The notes: generated by a model not told the origin, from the sequence alone. 64,000 nucleotides of DNA from Methylibium petroleiphilum PM1 (GCF_000015725.1 NC_008826.1:496001-560000), one strand, 5' to 3'. Positions 1 to 8,894 are shown, counted from the stretch's first letter. Numbers and translations: made by a program.

Positions 1-236
1 GCCTCGTCGGCATCGGCAGTAGCATCGCACCCGGCACGCGCATCGATGACGACACCTTCGTCGCTGGCGGCAGCGTCACCGAACCCGGCCAGCACCTGAC
101 GGGCGGACGGGTTTGGGGCGGCGATCCTGCACGGCCTATCGGCGAGATGAACGAGGCCAAGCGGACGGCGATCTCGAACATCGCGATCGTTTACGAAAGT
201 TATGCGCGAGCGTTGCATGCCAGCGTACTAGGCTGA
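1..236 (+). CDS. Gamma-carbonic-anhydrase-like hexapeptide-repeat protein, C-terminal part
   Basis: An open frame runs in from the window edge and ends with TGA at 234-236; about 77 residues are visible. It reads as the last turns of a left-handed beta-helix (GIGSSIAPGTRIDDD, then VAGGSVTEPG) followed by VWGGDPARPIGEM and a C-terminal helix. That is the arrangement of the YrdA/CaiE/PaaY gamma-carbonic-anhydrase-like family, where the motif GxPAR precedes the last helix. The metal-binding histidines would lie upstream of the window, so activity cannot be judged. The stop is 34 bases before the cobalamin adenosyltransferase start, so the two may be co-transcribed. The family is assigned by pattern only. 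Confidence 0.6.
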   Translation, partial: LVGIGSSIAPGTRIDDDTFVAGGSVTEPGQHLTGGRVWGGDPARPIGEMNEAKRTAISNIAIVYESYARALHASVLG

Positions 237-270
237 CTGCAGGAACGGACCGGCACGGAAGCGAGAAAGC

Positions 271-828
271 ATGGGCAAGCGACTCACGAGCATCGTCACC
301 CGCACGGGCGACAACGGCACCACGGGCCTGGGCGACGGCAGCCGACTTAGCAAGACAGCGCCTCGCGTGATGGCCATGGGCGACGTCGACGAACTCAACT
401 CCGCCGTGGGAATGCTGCTGTCCCTCGGCGTGAATGTCGACGAGGACCTGAAGACCTCGACCTTGCTGCGCACCGTCCAGCAGGATCTGTTCGACCTGGG
501 CGGTGAACTCAGCATCCCTGGCTACACGCTGCTGAAGGCGGAGCGGGTCGTGGCCCTGGACGAGTGGCTGCGTCAAGCCAATGCGAGGCTGCCGCGCCTG
601 GAGGAGTTCATCCTGCCCGGTGGCTCTCTGGCCGCTGCGCAGGCACATGTGGCGCGCACGGTATGTCGTCGCGCCGAGCGCTCCGTCGTCGCGCTGGCCG
701 AACAGCATCCCGTCAATGCGACTGTCCTTCAGTTCCTCAACCGCCTCTCCGATCTGCTGTTCGTGCTGGCGCGCCTGGTGAACCGGGTAGCGGGCGGCGT
801 CGACGAGCAGTGGAACCGAAGTCGCTGA
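271..828 (+). CDS. ATP:cob(I)alamin adenosyltransferase, PduO type
   Basis: A 185-residue protein, the usual length for the PduO-type corrinoid adenosyltransferase, which transfers the adenosyl group of ATP to cob(I)alamin to make coenzyme B12. The N-terminus TRTGDNGTTGLGDGSR is the family's ATP-binding loop. FILPGGSLAAAQAHVARTVCRRAER holds the conserved arginine/glutamate helix, and LNRLSDLLFVLAR is the C-terminal signature. The enzyme is a cytosolic trimer in characterised members. It sits just upstream of a 3-hydroxyacyl-CoA dehydrogenase, a common pairing in betaproteobacteria. Adenosylcobalamin would serve a mutase that is not encoded in this window. Confidence 0.93.
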   Translation: MGKRLTSIVTRTGDNGTTGLGDGSRLSKTAPRVMAMGDVDELNSAVGMLLSLGVNVDEDLKTSTLLRTVQQDLFDLGGELSIPGYTLLKAERVVALDEWLRQANARLPRLEEFILPGGSLAAAQAHVARTVCRRAERSVVALAEQHPVNATVLQFLNRLSDLLFVLARLVNRVAGGVDEQWNRSR

Positions 829-879
829 GTGCGCCCGCGCACGCCGAACGTTCTCCTCTATCCATACAGGCTCCTTCGC

Positions 880-1737
880 ATGGCAAACCCTCCAGGCTCC
901 ATCGGCGTCATCGGCGCCGGCACCATGGGCAACGGAATCGCGCAGGTCTGCGCGGTGGCCGGCCTCAACGTGACGATGTTGGACGTCGACGACGCCGCGT
1001 TGAAGCGCGGCATGGACACCATCATCCGCAATCTCGACCGCATGGTGGCGAAAGAGAAGCTGACGGCCAGCGCCCGCGATGCCGCGCTGGCGAAGATCAG
1101 TACCGGTCTGGACTATGGCGCGCTGCAGTCCGCCGATATGGTGATCGAGGCTGCGACGGAGAACCTGGGACTCAAGCTGAAGATCCTGCGGCAAGTCGCC
1201 AACTGCGTCGGCAAGGACGCGATCATTGCGACGAACACCTCGTCGATCTCGATCACCCAGCTGGGCGCTGTGCTCGACGCGCCGGAGTGCTTCATTGGCA
1301 TCCACTTTTTCAATCCCGTGCCGCTGATGTCGCTGCTGGAGGTCATCCGCGGCGTGCAGACGTCGGACGCGACCCATGCTGCCACGATGGCGTTTGCCCA
1401 GAAGGTGGGCAAGGCGCCGATCACGGTCCGCAACAGCCCCGGTTTCGTGGTCAATCGCATCCTGTGCCCGATGATCAACGAGGCCATCTTCGTCCTGCAG
1501 GAAGGCCTGGCGTCTGCCGAAGGCATTGATGTCGGCATGCGCCTGGGATGCAACCATCCGATCGGTCCGCTAGCACTGGCCGACATGATCGGCCTCGACA
1601 CCTTGTTGTCGATCATGGGCGTGCTTTACGACGAGTTTAACGATCCCAAGTACCGCCCAGCGCTGCTGCTGAAGGAGATGGTCGCCGCCGGCCGCCTCGG
1701 CCGGAAGACCAAGCAAGGGTTCTACAGCTACTCCTGA
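880..1737 (+). CDS. hbd: 3-hydroxybutyryl-CoA dehydrogenase
   Basis: A 285-residue short-form 3-hydroxyacyl-CoA dehydrogenase, which interconverts 3-hydroxyacyl-CoA and acetoacyl-CoA with NAD(P). The NAD-binding motif GVIGAGTMGNGIAQ is near residue 10. IATNTSSISIT, GIHFFNPVPLM (catalytic histidine) and NSPGFVVNRIL mark the active-site region, and the C-terminal domain contains GCNHPIGPLALADMIGLD. The ATG at 880 is preferred over an in-frame GTG at 829 because it places the Rossmann motif at the normal distance from the N-terminus. It lies 51 bases after the adenosyltransferase stop and is followed by a terminator hairpin. Confidence 0.93.
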   Translation: MANPPGSIGVIGAGTMGNGIAQVCAVAGLNVTMLDVDDAALKRGMDTIIRNLDRMVAKEKLTASARDAALAKISTGLDYGALQSADMVIEAATENLGLKLKILRQVANCVGKDAIIATNTSSISITQLGAVLDAPECFIGIHFFNPVPLMSLLEVIRGVQTSDATHAATMAFAQKVGKAPITVRNSPGFVVNRILCPMINEAIFVLQEGLASAEGIDVGMRLGCNHPIGPLALADMIGLDTLLSIMGVLYDEFNDPKYRPALLLKEMVAAGRLGRKTKQGFYSYS

Positions 1738-1754
1738 CGCACGACAGCGGAGAT

Positions 1755-1784
1755 CCCGGCGATTCGAAAACGCCGGGTTTCATT
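1755..1784 (+). terminator. Intrinsic terminator after the 3-hydroxybutyryl-CoA dehydrogenase gene
   Basis: A perfect 7-bp stem, CCCGGCG (1755-1761) with CGCCGGG (1771-1777), encloses a 9-base A-rich loop and is followed by TTTCATT. It lies between two convergent genes, so it probably ends the forward transcript and may act weakly on the reverse one. Confidence 0.7.
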
Positions 1785-2323
1785 GTGGCTCAGGGGCCTC
1801 AGAACGCCTTCAGCAGGCGCAAGTTGATGCGGTCCGACTCCTTCAGGCCGTTGCGCACGGTCAGGTCACGTCCATAGAGCGCCGCGAAGTGCCAGCCGGG
1901 CGCGAAGCCCCACCCGAAGCCGAACTTGGCGTTGGTGGTCCGGGTGCGATCGTCGCTGGCAACGCCGTCGACGGAGGTCTCGCCGCCGACGAAGTGAGAC
2001 GTGCCGGCGCGCAGGTCGAAGCCGCCGCCCAAGTTGTACTTGAGCCAAGCCTGGAACTGGTACAGCGGCTTCTGGGTGAGCGTCTGGCTGTTGGGCCCGT
2101 AGTCGTCGTTGTGGCCAAAGCCGGTGACGTCGGCCGCGAGTTGCAACGACAAGTCCTTCGACCCGAGCGGCGTGGTGTAGCCGGCCTGCAGCAGATACTT
2201 CCAGCGGTGCTCGCCGAGGTTGAGGGGCTTGTTCTTGTCGTAGGAGCCGATTGGCACCCAAACCGCCGGCGTGACACCGAAGAATGACCTTGCCCCTGAA
2301 TCCCGTAGCTCTTAGCATCCTTG

Positions 2324-3199
2324 TTACGCGGCCTTGTTGAGCTGTGCCGCGACCCAGCGCTCTTCATACTGCCTGGGGCTGAGGTAGCCCAGCGAGGAAT
2401 GTAGCCGGCGGTGGTTGTAGAAGGCCATCCAGTCGATGACCTCGTCCATAGCCTGCCTCCTGGTGGCGAACTTACGCCCATGCAGTCTGCCGACCTTCAG
2501 GCGCCCCCACAGGCTCTCGGTCGGCGCGTTGTCCCAGCAGTCGCCCTTGCGGCTCATCGACGAGCGCATCCCGTACCCGGTCAGCGCCTTCTGGAACTCG
2601 TCGCTGCAGTATTGGCTGCCGCGGTCCGTGTGCACGATCAGCCCCGGCGGTGGCCGACGCCGGAACCACGCCATGCGCAGCGCGTCCGTCACCAGGCTGG
2701 CGCGCATGTGGGGCTGCATGCTCCAGCCCACGATCATCCGACTGTGCAAGTCGATGAAGGCCGCCAGGTACAGCCAGCCTTCGTCGGTAGCGATGTAGGT
2801 GATGTCGCTCGTCCACTTCGCGTTGGGGCCGTCGGCCGCGAAGTCCCGCTGAAGCAGGTCTGGCGCGATCGGCAGGTTGTGCTTGCTGTCGGTGGTGACG
2901 ACGAACTTGCGGCGGCCCCGAGCCTTGATGCCGTGCTGCTGCATCAGGCGTCGAACCCGTTCCTTGCCGACGCGGTGGCCCCGGGCGCACAGCTCCTTAG
3001 TCATCCGCGGCCATCCGTACTCCTGACGGACCTCGGCGTGAATGGCACGCACGTGCGCCAGCAAGGCCTCGTCGCTCAGACGCCCCGAGCCCGGCCGGCT
3101 CGGCTGGCGTCGATACTGGCGGCGTTGGTGCTCGAAGTACCCGCTGACGCTCACGCCCAGCACCTCGCAGCTCAGGCTCACCGGCCAGCTCTCCTTCAT
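2324..3199 (-). CDS. IS3-family OrfB transposase (copy 1)
   Basis: A 291-residue DDE integrase-type transposase subunit. The HTH_21 region YGWPRMTKELCARGHRVGKER is followed by the rve catalytic core. The core shows the first Asp in WTSDITYIATDEGW, the second in IVHTDRGSQYCSDEF and the Glu in WDNAPTESLWGRLK, and it ends YNHRRLHSSLGYLSP. The ATG overlaps the orfA stop as ATGA. In the -1 frame the sequence between the slippery run and this ATG is open, so an OrfAB fusion is possible. Confidence 0.95.
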   Translation of the reverse strand: MKESWPVSLSCEVLGVSVSGYFEHQRRQYRRQPSRPGSGRLSDEALLAHVRAIHAEVRQEYGWPRMTKELCARGHRVGKERVRRLMQQHGIKARGRRKFVVTTDSKHNLPIAPDLLQRDFAADGPNAKWTSDITYIATDEGWLYLAAFIDLHSRMIVGWSMQPHMRASLVTDALRMAWFRRRPPPGLIVHTDRGSQYCSDEFQKALTGYGMRSSMSRKGDCWDNAPTESLWGRLKVGRLHGRKFATRRQAMDEVIDWMAFYNHRRLHSSLGYLSPRQYEERWVAAQLNKAA

Positions 3200-3516
3200 C
3201 GTCCGGATCCAGGCGTACTTTGCAGAACATCCTGCGCAAAGTACGCCGCCGCTTTTTTTGCGATGTCGCGCTCCATCTTCACGCGCGCCAGTTCCGCCCT
3301 CAGCCTGGCCAGCTCCATCTGCTCTGGCGTCACCGGCCGGTCGCCAGCGCCACCAAGCTGCCCCTGCTCACTGGAGCGCACCCAGTTGCTCAGGCTGGCC
3401 TTGGGAATGCCCAGCACCTTCGCCGTCATCCCCACCGACTGGCCTGCCCTGACCAGCCTGACGGCCTCCAGCTTGAACTCCTGCGTGTACTTCCCACGCA
3501 CTTGCTTGTCATTCAT
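3196..3516 (-). CDS. IS3-family OrfA (copy 1)
   Basis: A 106-residue transposase N-terminal protein. KYTQEFKLEAVRLVRAGQS and AKVLGIPKASLSNWVR form the helix-turn-helix that binds the terminal repeats. A leucine-zipper-like helix follows, with leucines in LARLRAELARVKMERDIAKK. The ATG at 3516 is chosen over an upstream TTG because AGGAG lies just before it. A run of seven A residues followed by a perfect hairpin (3213-3259 on the reverse strand) lies near the end of the gene and would allow a -1 shift into orfB. Confidence 0.9.
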   Translation of the reverse strand: MNDKQVRGKYTQEFKLEAVRLVRAGQSVGMTAKVLGIPKASLSNWVRSSEQGQLGGAGDRPVTPEQMELARLRAELARVKMERDIAKKAAAYFAQDVLQSTPGSGR

Positions 3517-4032
3517 CTCGTAGCTCCTGTCTCTGATTCCATCATCAGCCAAGAACTACGTTTTTCGGGGGCAAGGTCAGAACTCGCCCTGGTCGGGCTT
3601 GTTCACCAGCCACACGGTACCGGTAACGATCAGATCGCCCACGCCGCTTGTGCTGCCCAGGGCGTTCAGGTCATTGCTGGCCTTGAGGCTGCCGAACGGC
3701 AACAGGATCTGCGGGTCGGCGCGGAAGCCGCCAATGTCCACAAAGCGGACCAGACGCAGGATTCCGACGTCCGACTTGAGGTCTCCGCCGGCGACTTGAT
3801 TGCCGTCGCTGTACACCTTGTTGCGCTGCGCGTGCTGGTAGTACAGCAAGGCGAGGTTCGTTCCCGCAGGTATGGCGCCGGAGGCGTAGTCGTCGGCGTC
3901 CAGATCCAGCGCCCGCGCCGGCTGGCTGTGCATTGCAAGCAGCGGCAACAGCGCTGCCACCGCCAGTGCCCTGAGGTCACCGAAATGGCGAGCCATTGCC
4001 CCTTTGAAGCGAACTCGCGAACCGTTTGTCAT

Positions 4033-4444
4033 GCTGTCTCCTGTGGCTAGTGCTTGAGTACGAACTGCGCTTCATGCGCTTCATTGCCTCACATGTGCGT
4101 GAGCAATCCGTCGTCGACCCGTGCCACTTCGGACGCGGGGTAGTCAATCAACGAGCGGCCGGGAGCTCGGCGATCCGCGCCGCGATGCGCTCGGCAGCCT
4201 CCTGCAGCGCCTGCTGTTCTGCCGGCCGCAGCGTCAGCGGAACGAGTCCCATGTCACCGAGTGCCCGACAAGCGCCTTGTCGACGCCGTAGTCGACACCC
4301 GGCCAGCACCCCGTGGCGCGGGGGTGCCTTGACCAAGGAGCCTGCGGAGTTGCTCAAGCGCCATTTGCGTCTTGATGGCGAAGGCCACCTCATCAGGCAC
4401 GCCGGCGCTGCGCGTTCGCGACCCACCTTTATGACTCGCCACTC
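4033..4444 (-). other. Intergenic stretch with a possible degraded reverse-strand reading frame
   Basis: No gene can be named. On the reverse strand the last stretch before a TGA at 4148-4150 reads as plausible protein, LRPAEQQALQEAAERIAARI. A preceding stretch that also looks protein-like, GVPDEVAFAIKTQMALEQLR, lies in another frame. This would fit the C-terminus of a frameshifted gene, perhaps a periplasmic binding protein, but the match is too short to assign. Confidence 0.25.
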
Positions 4445-5296
4445 TCACGGGTTGCCGGCTCTTCTCGGAGAGAGCAGACTTGCGCTGCCCGTGGCCGGTT
4501 CCGTCAGGCACTCGCGCAGGCGCTGCAGCCGCTGCTCGCCAAATCCCAGGCCGTGGGCGAGGTAATCGTCGATGCCGCCGAACGCGGTGTCGATCGACTC
4601 GAACGCGGCCTCGATATAAGCCGGCCTGGCGGCGGTAAACGCCTCGGCCACCGACTCGGTCGTTCCGGACGGCATCAAGTGCCCGATGTCACGTCTGCAG
4701 TCGTTCGTCAGCAGGTAGTCCTCGACGATCACCGTTCGAGGTACGCCGAGCGCCATCAGGATGACCGCCGCACCGAAACCCGTGCGATCCTTGCCGCTCA
4801 CGCAATGGATCAGCGTCGGCCGCCCCGCCGCCTCTTCCACCGCTTCAAGCATGCGCCGATACTCGGCGCGATGGTGCACCGCATAGCGTCGGTAATGCCC
4901 GGTTACGGCGCGCTCAATCCCTGCGGCGTCGATGCGCAACTCGCGCAGGGCCTTCAACATTTCAGGTACGCCGTCCGGCCAGAAGCCGATCTCCGTGACC
5001 TTGGGGCCGGCACCAACAGGCAGCCGGTTGGGATGCAACTCGCGCTCGTGCGGAAGGCGGAAGTCGACGACGCGGTACAGGTCGAGTGCAGCCACGAGCG
5101 CCAAGTCCTCTTCAGTCAGCGCCCCCAACGAGTCGGATCGGAACAGCCGGCCCCAGCGCGTCCGCCGCCCATCGCCGACCGGATAGCCGCCGAGGTCGCG
5201 GAAGTTCACAGCGCCTTGCAGCGGAACCCGGCGCTGCGCCAAGTCGCCGGTTGAGCCCGCCTGGGGTGAGGCCGGTGCATCGCAGTGCGTTCGCAT
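4445..5296 (-). CDS. Tyrosine/dual-specificity protein phosphatase family protein
   Basis: A 283-residue protein of the bacterial Y_phosphatase3 type. The N-terminal NFRDLGGYPVGDGRRTRWGRLFRSDSL is the typical entry motif. The P-loop HCVSGKDRTG carries the catalytic cysteine and arginine of the HCx5R signature. VVDFRLPHERE is the usual 'DLR' strand. Members dephosphorylate phosphotyrosine, phosphoinositides or small phosphoesters. It starts 11 bases after the reductase stop, so it is probably co-transcribed with the Rieske oxygenase and reductase. A phosphatase in an aromatic-oxygenase operon is uncommon and its substrate is unknown. The ATG at 5296 is chosen because the frame upstream overlaps the reductase gene. 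Confidence 0.85.
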   Translation of the reverse strand: MRTHCDAPASPQAGSTGDLAQRRVPLQGAVNFRDLGGYPVGDGRRTRWGRLFRSDSLGALTEEDLALVAALDLYRVVDFRLPHERELHPNRLPVGAGPKVTEIGFWPDGVPEMLKALRELRIDAAGIERAVTGHYRRYAVHHRAEYRRMLEAVEEAAGRPTLIHCVSGKDRTGFGAAVILMALGVPRTVIVEDYLLTNDCRRDIGHLMPSGTTESVAEAFTAARPAYIEAAFESIDTAFGGIDDYLAHGLGFGEQRLQRLRECLTEPATGSASLLSPRRAGNP

Positions 5297-5307
5297 GGCG
5301 CGCGGCT

Positions 5308-6321
5308 TCAAAGATCCAGGACCAGCGTCGCGCCCTTCGAGCGCGACACGCAGGTGGTCAGGAACTGCGTGCGTGCCTCGGCGGACAGCAAGTAATCCCG
5401 ATGCTCGACGTCGCCCGCGAGATAGCGGACCTTGCACGTACCGCACAGGCCGCTCTGGCATGATGTCGGTACTTCGATGCCGTGCTCGCCAAGCACCTGC
5501 GCGATCGACTTGTCGTTCGGTACCGTCAGGACCGTTCCCGTGCTGGCGATCTTGATCTGGAACCCGAGCGCCAGCGCATCGCTGCCGATGTCGTGGGGGA
5601 CTCCCTCGGCGGGAAGCACCGGCGCGCCGACGAAGTACTCGAAGTGCACCGCCTCGGCGGGCCAATTGGTGCAGGCACGTGTGCAGGCCTCCATGAACCC
5701 GGGGGGGCCGCAGTAGTAGAGCTGCCAACCCGGCTCGTACCGCCGCAGCAGCGCCGCGATGTCGAGGCCCTTGGCCGGATTGCCGCCGTCGAAGTGCATG
5801 ATCACGCGCCCCTTGGCGGCCAGCGGCGCGAGTTCCTCCTGGAACGCCGCGTGGGCGCTCGACTTCGCGCAGTAGTGCAGGGTGTAGTCCGCGCCTATCC
5901 TTTCCAACCGATGCACCATGGCCTTCAGCGGCGTGATGCCGATGCCGCCGGCCAGCAGGATCTGGTGGGGCGCCCCCTCAATCAGCGGGAAGTTGTTGCG
6001 CGGGTGTCCGACCGCGACGAGTCGTTGCGTGTGCACGCGTTCGTGGATCGCGATGGAACCCCCGCGCCCATTGTCGTCGCGCAGCACCGCGATCAGGTAT
6101 CGCCGACGCTCGGCGGGGTCGTTGCACAACGAATACTGTCGCACGCGTCCGTCGCGGAAGTACAGATCCACGTGGGCCCCGGCGGTGAACTCCTCCAGTT
6201 CGCCGCCGTCCTCGCGCACGAATTCGTAGGCGTTGATGCCGATCCCCTGGTAGGTGATCTGCCGGACCCGCAGGTTCAGCGCCGTCTTCGGGTACTTGCC
6301 GGTGTGACTCAACTGATACAT
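5308..6321 (-). CDS. Rieske-oxygenase reductase (FNR-type with C-terminal [2Fe-2S] ferredoxin)
   Basis: A 337-residue reductase of the VanB / phthalate dioxygenase reductase class, passing electrons from NAD(P)H through a flavin to a plant-type [2Fe-2S] centre and on to the oxygenase. RQYSLCNDP is the flavin-binding motif. LLAGGIGITPLKAM is the pyridine-nucleotide motif and YYCGPPGFM the C-terminal part of that domain. CQSGLCGTC followed by a cysteine near the C-terminus (TTCVSRS) ligates the cluster. It follows the oxygenase gene in the same direction. The start at MYQLSHTG fits the family length. Confidence 0.93.
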   Translation of the reverse strand: MYQLSHTGKYPKTALNLRVRQITYQGIGINAYEFVREDGGELEEFTAGAHVDLYFRDGRVRQYSLCNDPAERRRYLIAVLRDDNGRGGSIAIHERVHTQRLVAVGHPRNNFPLIEGAPHQILLAGGIGITPLKAMVHRLERIGADYTLHYCAKSSAHAAFQEELAPLAAKGRVIMHFDGGNPAKGLDIAALLRRYEPGWQLYYCGPPGFMEACTRACTNWPAEAVHFEYFVGAPVLPAEGVPHDIGSDALALGFQIKIASTGTVLTVPNDKSIAQVLGEHGIEVPTSCQSGLCGTCKVRYLAGDVEHRDYLLSAEARTQFLTTCVSRSKGATLVLDL

Positions 6322-6406
6322 GTTGCTCTCGGCCCCGGTCTGCGCCGACGGTTCAGCGAAAGCCGGCACCGCTCCGGGGTCGGGACAGAGTTGCGAGGGG
6401 CGTCGA

Positions 6407-7819
6407 TCAGAGGCTCGCTTCGATCTCGTCGAGGCGCCGCAGGACATGCGGCCTGCGCTGCACGACCGGCAGTTCGTCGCACTCCTTCATGATCGCGAAA
6501 ACCTGGTGCGCGGCCTTGCGGATGACGTCACTGTCCGCTTCCCGGCTCGGCCGGCGGCGGATCCGCAGTCGACTGTCCGACGCGTATCGCGGCAGCGTTT
6601 GCCCATCGGTCGACCCAGCCTTCACGCGCACCGGGTCGGGCGGCGCCTTGCCGGCCACAGCGTCGCGAAGCAGCGAGCGACACATGTACACACCCACGTC
6701 CGACCGGCCGGGATGCTCAAGGCCGTGGACGGCTATCGGCCCCTGGCTGACGATGGCTTCGTAGTCGCCCGGAACCCGCTGCCTCTCTTCATAAGGCCGA
6801 TGCCGGGTCTGACCGATCAGAAAGTCGATCTTGTCGACCCCGCACTCCTCTTCCCTTCCACGGTGCTCCGGGTCCACCTCGTCGTTGAAGTGGCGCCAGC
6901 CGAAGGCGATCGAGTGCTCGTCGTCGACCGGCACCTGCCAACGCGACATCGCCGGGCCGGAGTGTCGCTGCGGCGCCGCCGCCACGATGGCGGCGTTCTG
7001 CATCCAGTTCGGCAGGCCCATCTGCGAGATTCGGATCCAGACTTCGTCGTCCGACAGGCGCCGGCCGGCGGTGAAGATCATGCCGTTGTTGTCGTCGGTC
7101 GGGTGCCAGTCGATGATTGGCATCTCGCCGAAGCCCCCCTGCAGCGTCGCGCCGTCGGCCAGCTTCGAGTCCACGCCGGCGACCGTCATGTTGTTGTGCA
7201 GCAGCGCGGTGTGGTAGTGGTCGATCTGGTTTTCGTAGACCTGAAGCCAGTTGCAGTCGAAGACATTGGAGAACGGAATCAACCGCGTTCCCTTCGGCAA
7301 CACGTAGCCGTCGAACACCGGGAACTCCGGTCTGCGATCCGCCGGCCCCATGTAGGCGAACACCAGGCCGTCGCGCTCGAAGGCCGGATAGGCGCCCTGG
7401 CAGACGGTTTCCTTCAGCTTGGTGTCGGGGGGTTCCGCCGGCGCCTCCAGCAGTTTGCCGTCGACGTCGAAGTGCCAACCGTGGTAGCAGCAGCGGATCC
7501 CGCGTTCCTGCACGATGCCGAACTCGAGCGAGGCCCCGCGGTGGGCGCACTTGCGGTGCAGCACGCCGACGTTGCCCTGGCGGTCCCTGAATGCCACCAG
7601 ATCCTCGTGCAGGATCCGGATCGCCTTGGGCACGTCGGTCAGTTCCTGCGACAGGCATACGGGCTGCCAGTAGCGGCGCATGTACTCGCCCATCGGCGTG
7701 CCGGGGCCCGTACGAAGGATTTCCAGGTTCGTGGGGGCGGCATTCTGCAGGTCGCGCAGCCGGTACCCGCTGTAGGCTGTGCCCTGCCCGGCCGCGGCCA
7801 AAGGCTCTCTGTTACCCAT
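6407..7819 (-). CDS. Rieske [2Fe-2S] aromatic-ring-hydroxylating oxygenase, alpha subunit
   Basis: A 470-residue single-component oxygenase subunit resembling the phthalate 4,5-dioxygenase / vanillate demethylase type. The Rieske centre is CAHRGA and CCYHGW (CxH...CxxH). The mononuclear iron site is in ENQIDHYHTALLHNN, with two histidines in the expected HxxxxH spacing and a preceding aspartate. No beta-subunit gene is nearby, as is usual for this class. GGAGATCTTCAG precedes the ATG at 7819, deciding it over an upstream in-frame start. The substrate cannot be read from the sequence; an aromatic carboxylate or ether is likely for the class. Confidence 0.93.
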   Translation of the reverse strand: MGNREPLAAAGQGTAYSGYRLRDLQNAAPTNLEILRTGPGTPMGEYMRRYWQPVCLSQELTDVPKAIRILHEDLVAFRDRQGNVGVLHRKCAHRGASLEFGIVQERGIRCCYHGWHFDVDGKLLEAPAEPPDTKLKETVCQGAYPAFERDGLVFAYMGPADRRPEFPVFDGYVLPKGTRLIPFSNVFDCNWLQVYENQIDHYHTALLHNNMTVAGVDSKLADGATLQGGFGEMPIIDWHPTDDNNGMIFTAGRRLSDDEVWIRISQMGLPNWMQNAAIVAAAPQRHSGPAMSRWQVPVDDEHSIAFGWRHFNDEVDPEHRGREEECGVDKIDFLIGQTRHRPYEERQRVPGDYEAIVSQGPIAVHGLEHPGRSDVGVYMCRSLLRDAVAGKAPPDPVRVKAGSTDGQTLPRYASDSRLRIRRRPSREADSDVIRKAAHQVFAIMKECDELPVVQRRPHVLRRLDEIEASL

Positions 7820-8020
7820 CTGAAGATCTCCTCGCAATCCGGAGCGCCCCGATTCGAGGCGGCTTGCCATCCGCTGTTTGCCGAGCCAGTCTAGTCAGCG
7901 GCAGGCGCGACGTCTTTGGCGCAGTCGGACAAAAACGGCGCCAGGCGTTGGCAGGCAGTGCTAAAGACCACTGAACAACACGACATCGGCCGCAGCATGA
8001 CGCGGCTGATCGCCGGACCG

Positions 8021-8894
8021 TCATCGCGGCGAGATGCGGTCGTTGCAGGCTGTCGGCGCGCGCTTTGAGGGCCACGATGGCTCGATCTTGAGGCTGCGGG
8101 CACCAACTCCCACAGGCGGCAAACGCCACCTTGCGATGTACAGGTTCGCGAGCGCCGCATGCACCTTCGCGCGGGCCGCGTTCTTGGCCAGGCCGCGGTA
8201 GCTGACCTTGCGGTAGCCGAACAGGTTCTTGATGACGTGGAACGGGCACTCGACGCGAGCGCGCGAGCGGGCCTTGATCCGTTCGCAGATCTGCGTCAGC
8301 GGCTTCACCGGCCCCTCGGCCATGCCGCGTAGCGTGTCCGGCTTCATGGCGAAGTTCCACTTGATGTCCTTGTGCAGCTTGCCCTTACGCTGCGCGTGCG
8401 CAATGTCCGACTCGTTGGCGGCCGTGCAGACCACGCTGTGGGCCAGGGGCCCGAGTCGACATCGACGCCCGTGTGCCTTGCCGCATCAGCAGGCCTCGCT
8501 CGGTCAGGTGCGCATTGACTTCGGCGCGGATCGCCGCGCCGAGCTCGTACTCCTCGAGCAGACGGCGAAACTTCAGAAGCGTCGTTGCATCAGGCACGTT
8601 ATGCCTGGCCAGATAGATGCCGACAAACTCGCGCATGGCTTGGCTGTTGTACAGCGCGTCCTCGAGTGCTTCGTCGGCCAGCGTGTACCACCGCTGCAGG
8701 AAGTACATGCGCAGCATCTTGGTCAGCCCGATGGGCGGTCTGCCGACCTTGCCGCTCTTGGGGTTGTGCGGCTCGATCACCGCCTCCAGCCGCGCCCACG
8801 GCACGACCGTCTCCATCTCTGCAAGGAACCTCTCCCGTCGCGTCTGGCGCTTCTTGCCCGCGAACTCCGCGCCGGCAAAGCTGGTTTGCTTCAT
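8021..8894 (-). pseudogene. IS5-family transposase relic with internal deletions
   Basis: The N-terminal part reads MKQTSFAGAEFAGKK through VGRPPIGLTKMLRM to TERGLLMRQGT, a normal IS5-family start. The frame then breaks, and the C-terminal part resumes in another frame as HSVVCTAANESDIAHAQ, WNFAMKPDT, ECPFHVIKNLFGYRKV and YRGLAKNAARAKVHAALANL. The segments that should hold the first two catalytic aspartates are missing. No convincing terminal repeats or target duplication were found, so this is an old remnant. It separates the oxygenase operon from the forward Ldh_2 operon. Confidence 0.85.

Larger units (their letters stand above)
2285..3579 (-). mobile_element. IS3-family insertion sequence, copy 1
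   Basis: A 1295-bp element with imperfect terminal inverted repeats starting TGACCTTGCCCC at each end and a 3-bp target duplication GAA (2282-2284 and 3580-3582). It encodes OrfA and OrfB with a 4-base overlap. The same element occurs at 24265-25559 (same orientation) and 40198-41492 (opposite orientation), with the same OrfA and OrfB protein sequences, which points to recent spread. It interrupts a phenol-MetA-like outer-membrane gene. Confidence 0.95.
1799..4032 (-). pseudogene. Phenol-MetA-like outer-membrane protein gene, split by IS3-family copy 1
   Basis: The two halves belong to one gene. The 5' half (4032 down to 3580) begins MTNGSRVRFKGAMARHFGDL, has a signal peptide ending near HSQPARA, and continues to VNKPDQGEF. 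The 3' half (2284 down to 1799) carries beta-strand-rich sequence such as WKYLLQAGYTTP and DLRAGTSHFVGG and ends in LLKAF with a terminal aromatic, as in outer-membrane barrels. The fold matches the family named after the 'MetA pathway of phenol degradation' (pfam13557), thought to be barrel channels for aromatic compounds. The IS at 2285-3579 is flanked by GAA on both sides, so excision would restore the frame. An RBS-like GGAGACAG precedes the ATG. Confidence 0.8.

Noticed and set aside
136-1557. A 473-codon reverse-strand open frame
   Set aside because: It lies antisense to the clearly recognisable adenosyltransferase and hydroxyacyl-CoA dehydrogenase genes, has no domain signature and is arginine/histidine-rich, as expected for GC-rich shadow frames.
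8021-8894. A functional IS5-family transposase
   Set aside because: The two recognisable parts are in different frames and the segments with the first two catalytic aspartates are missing.
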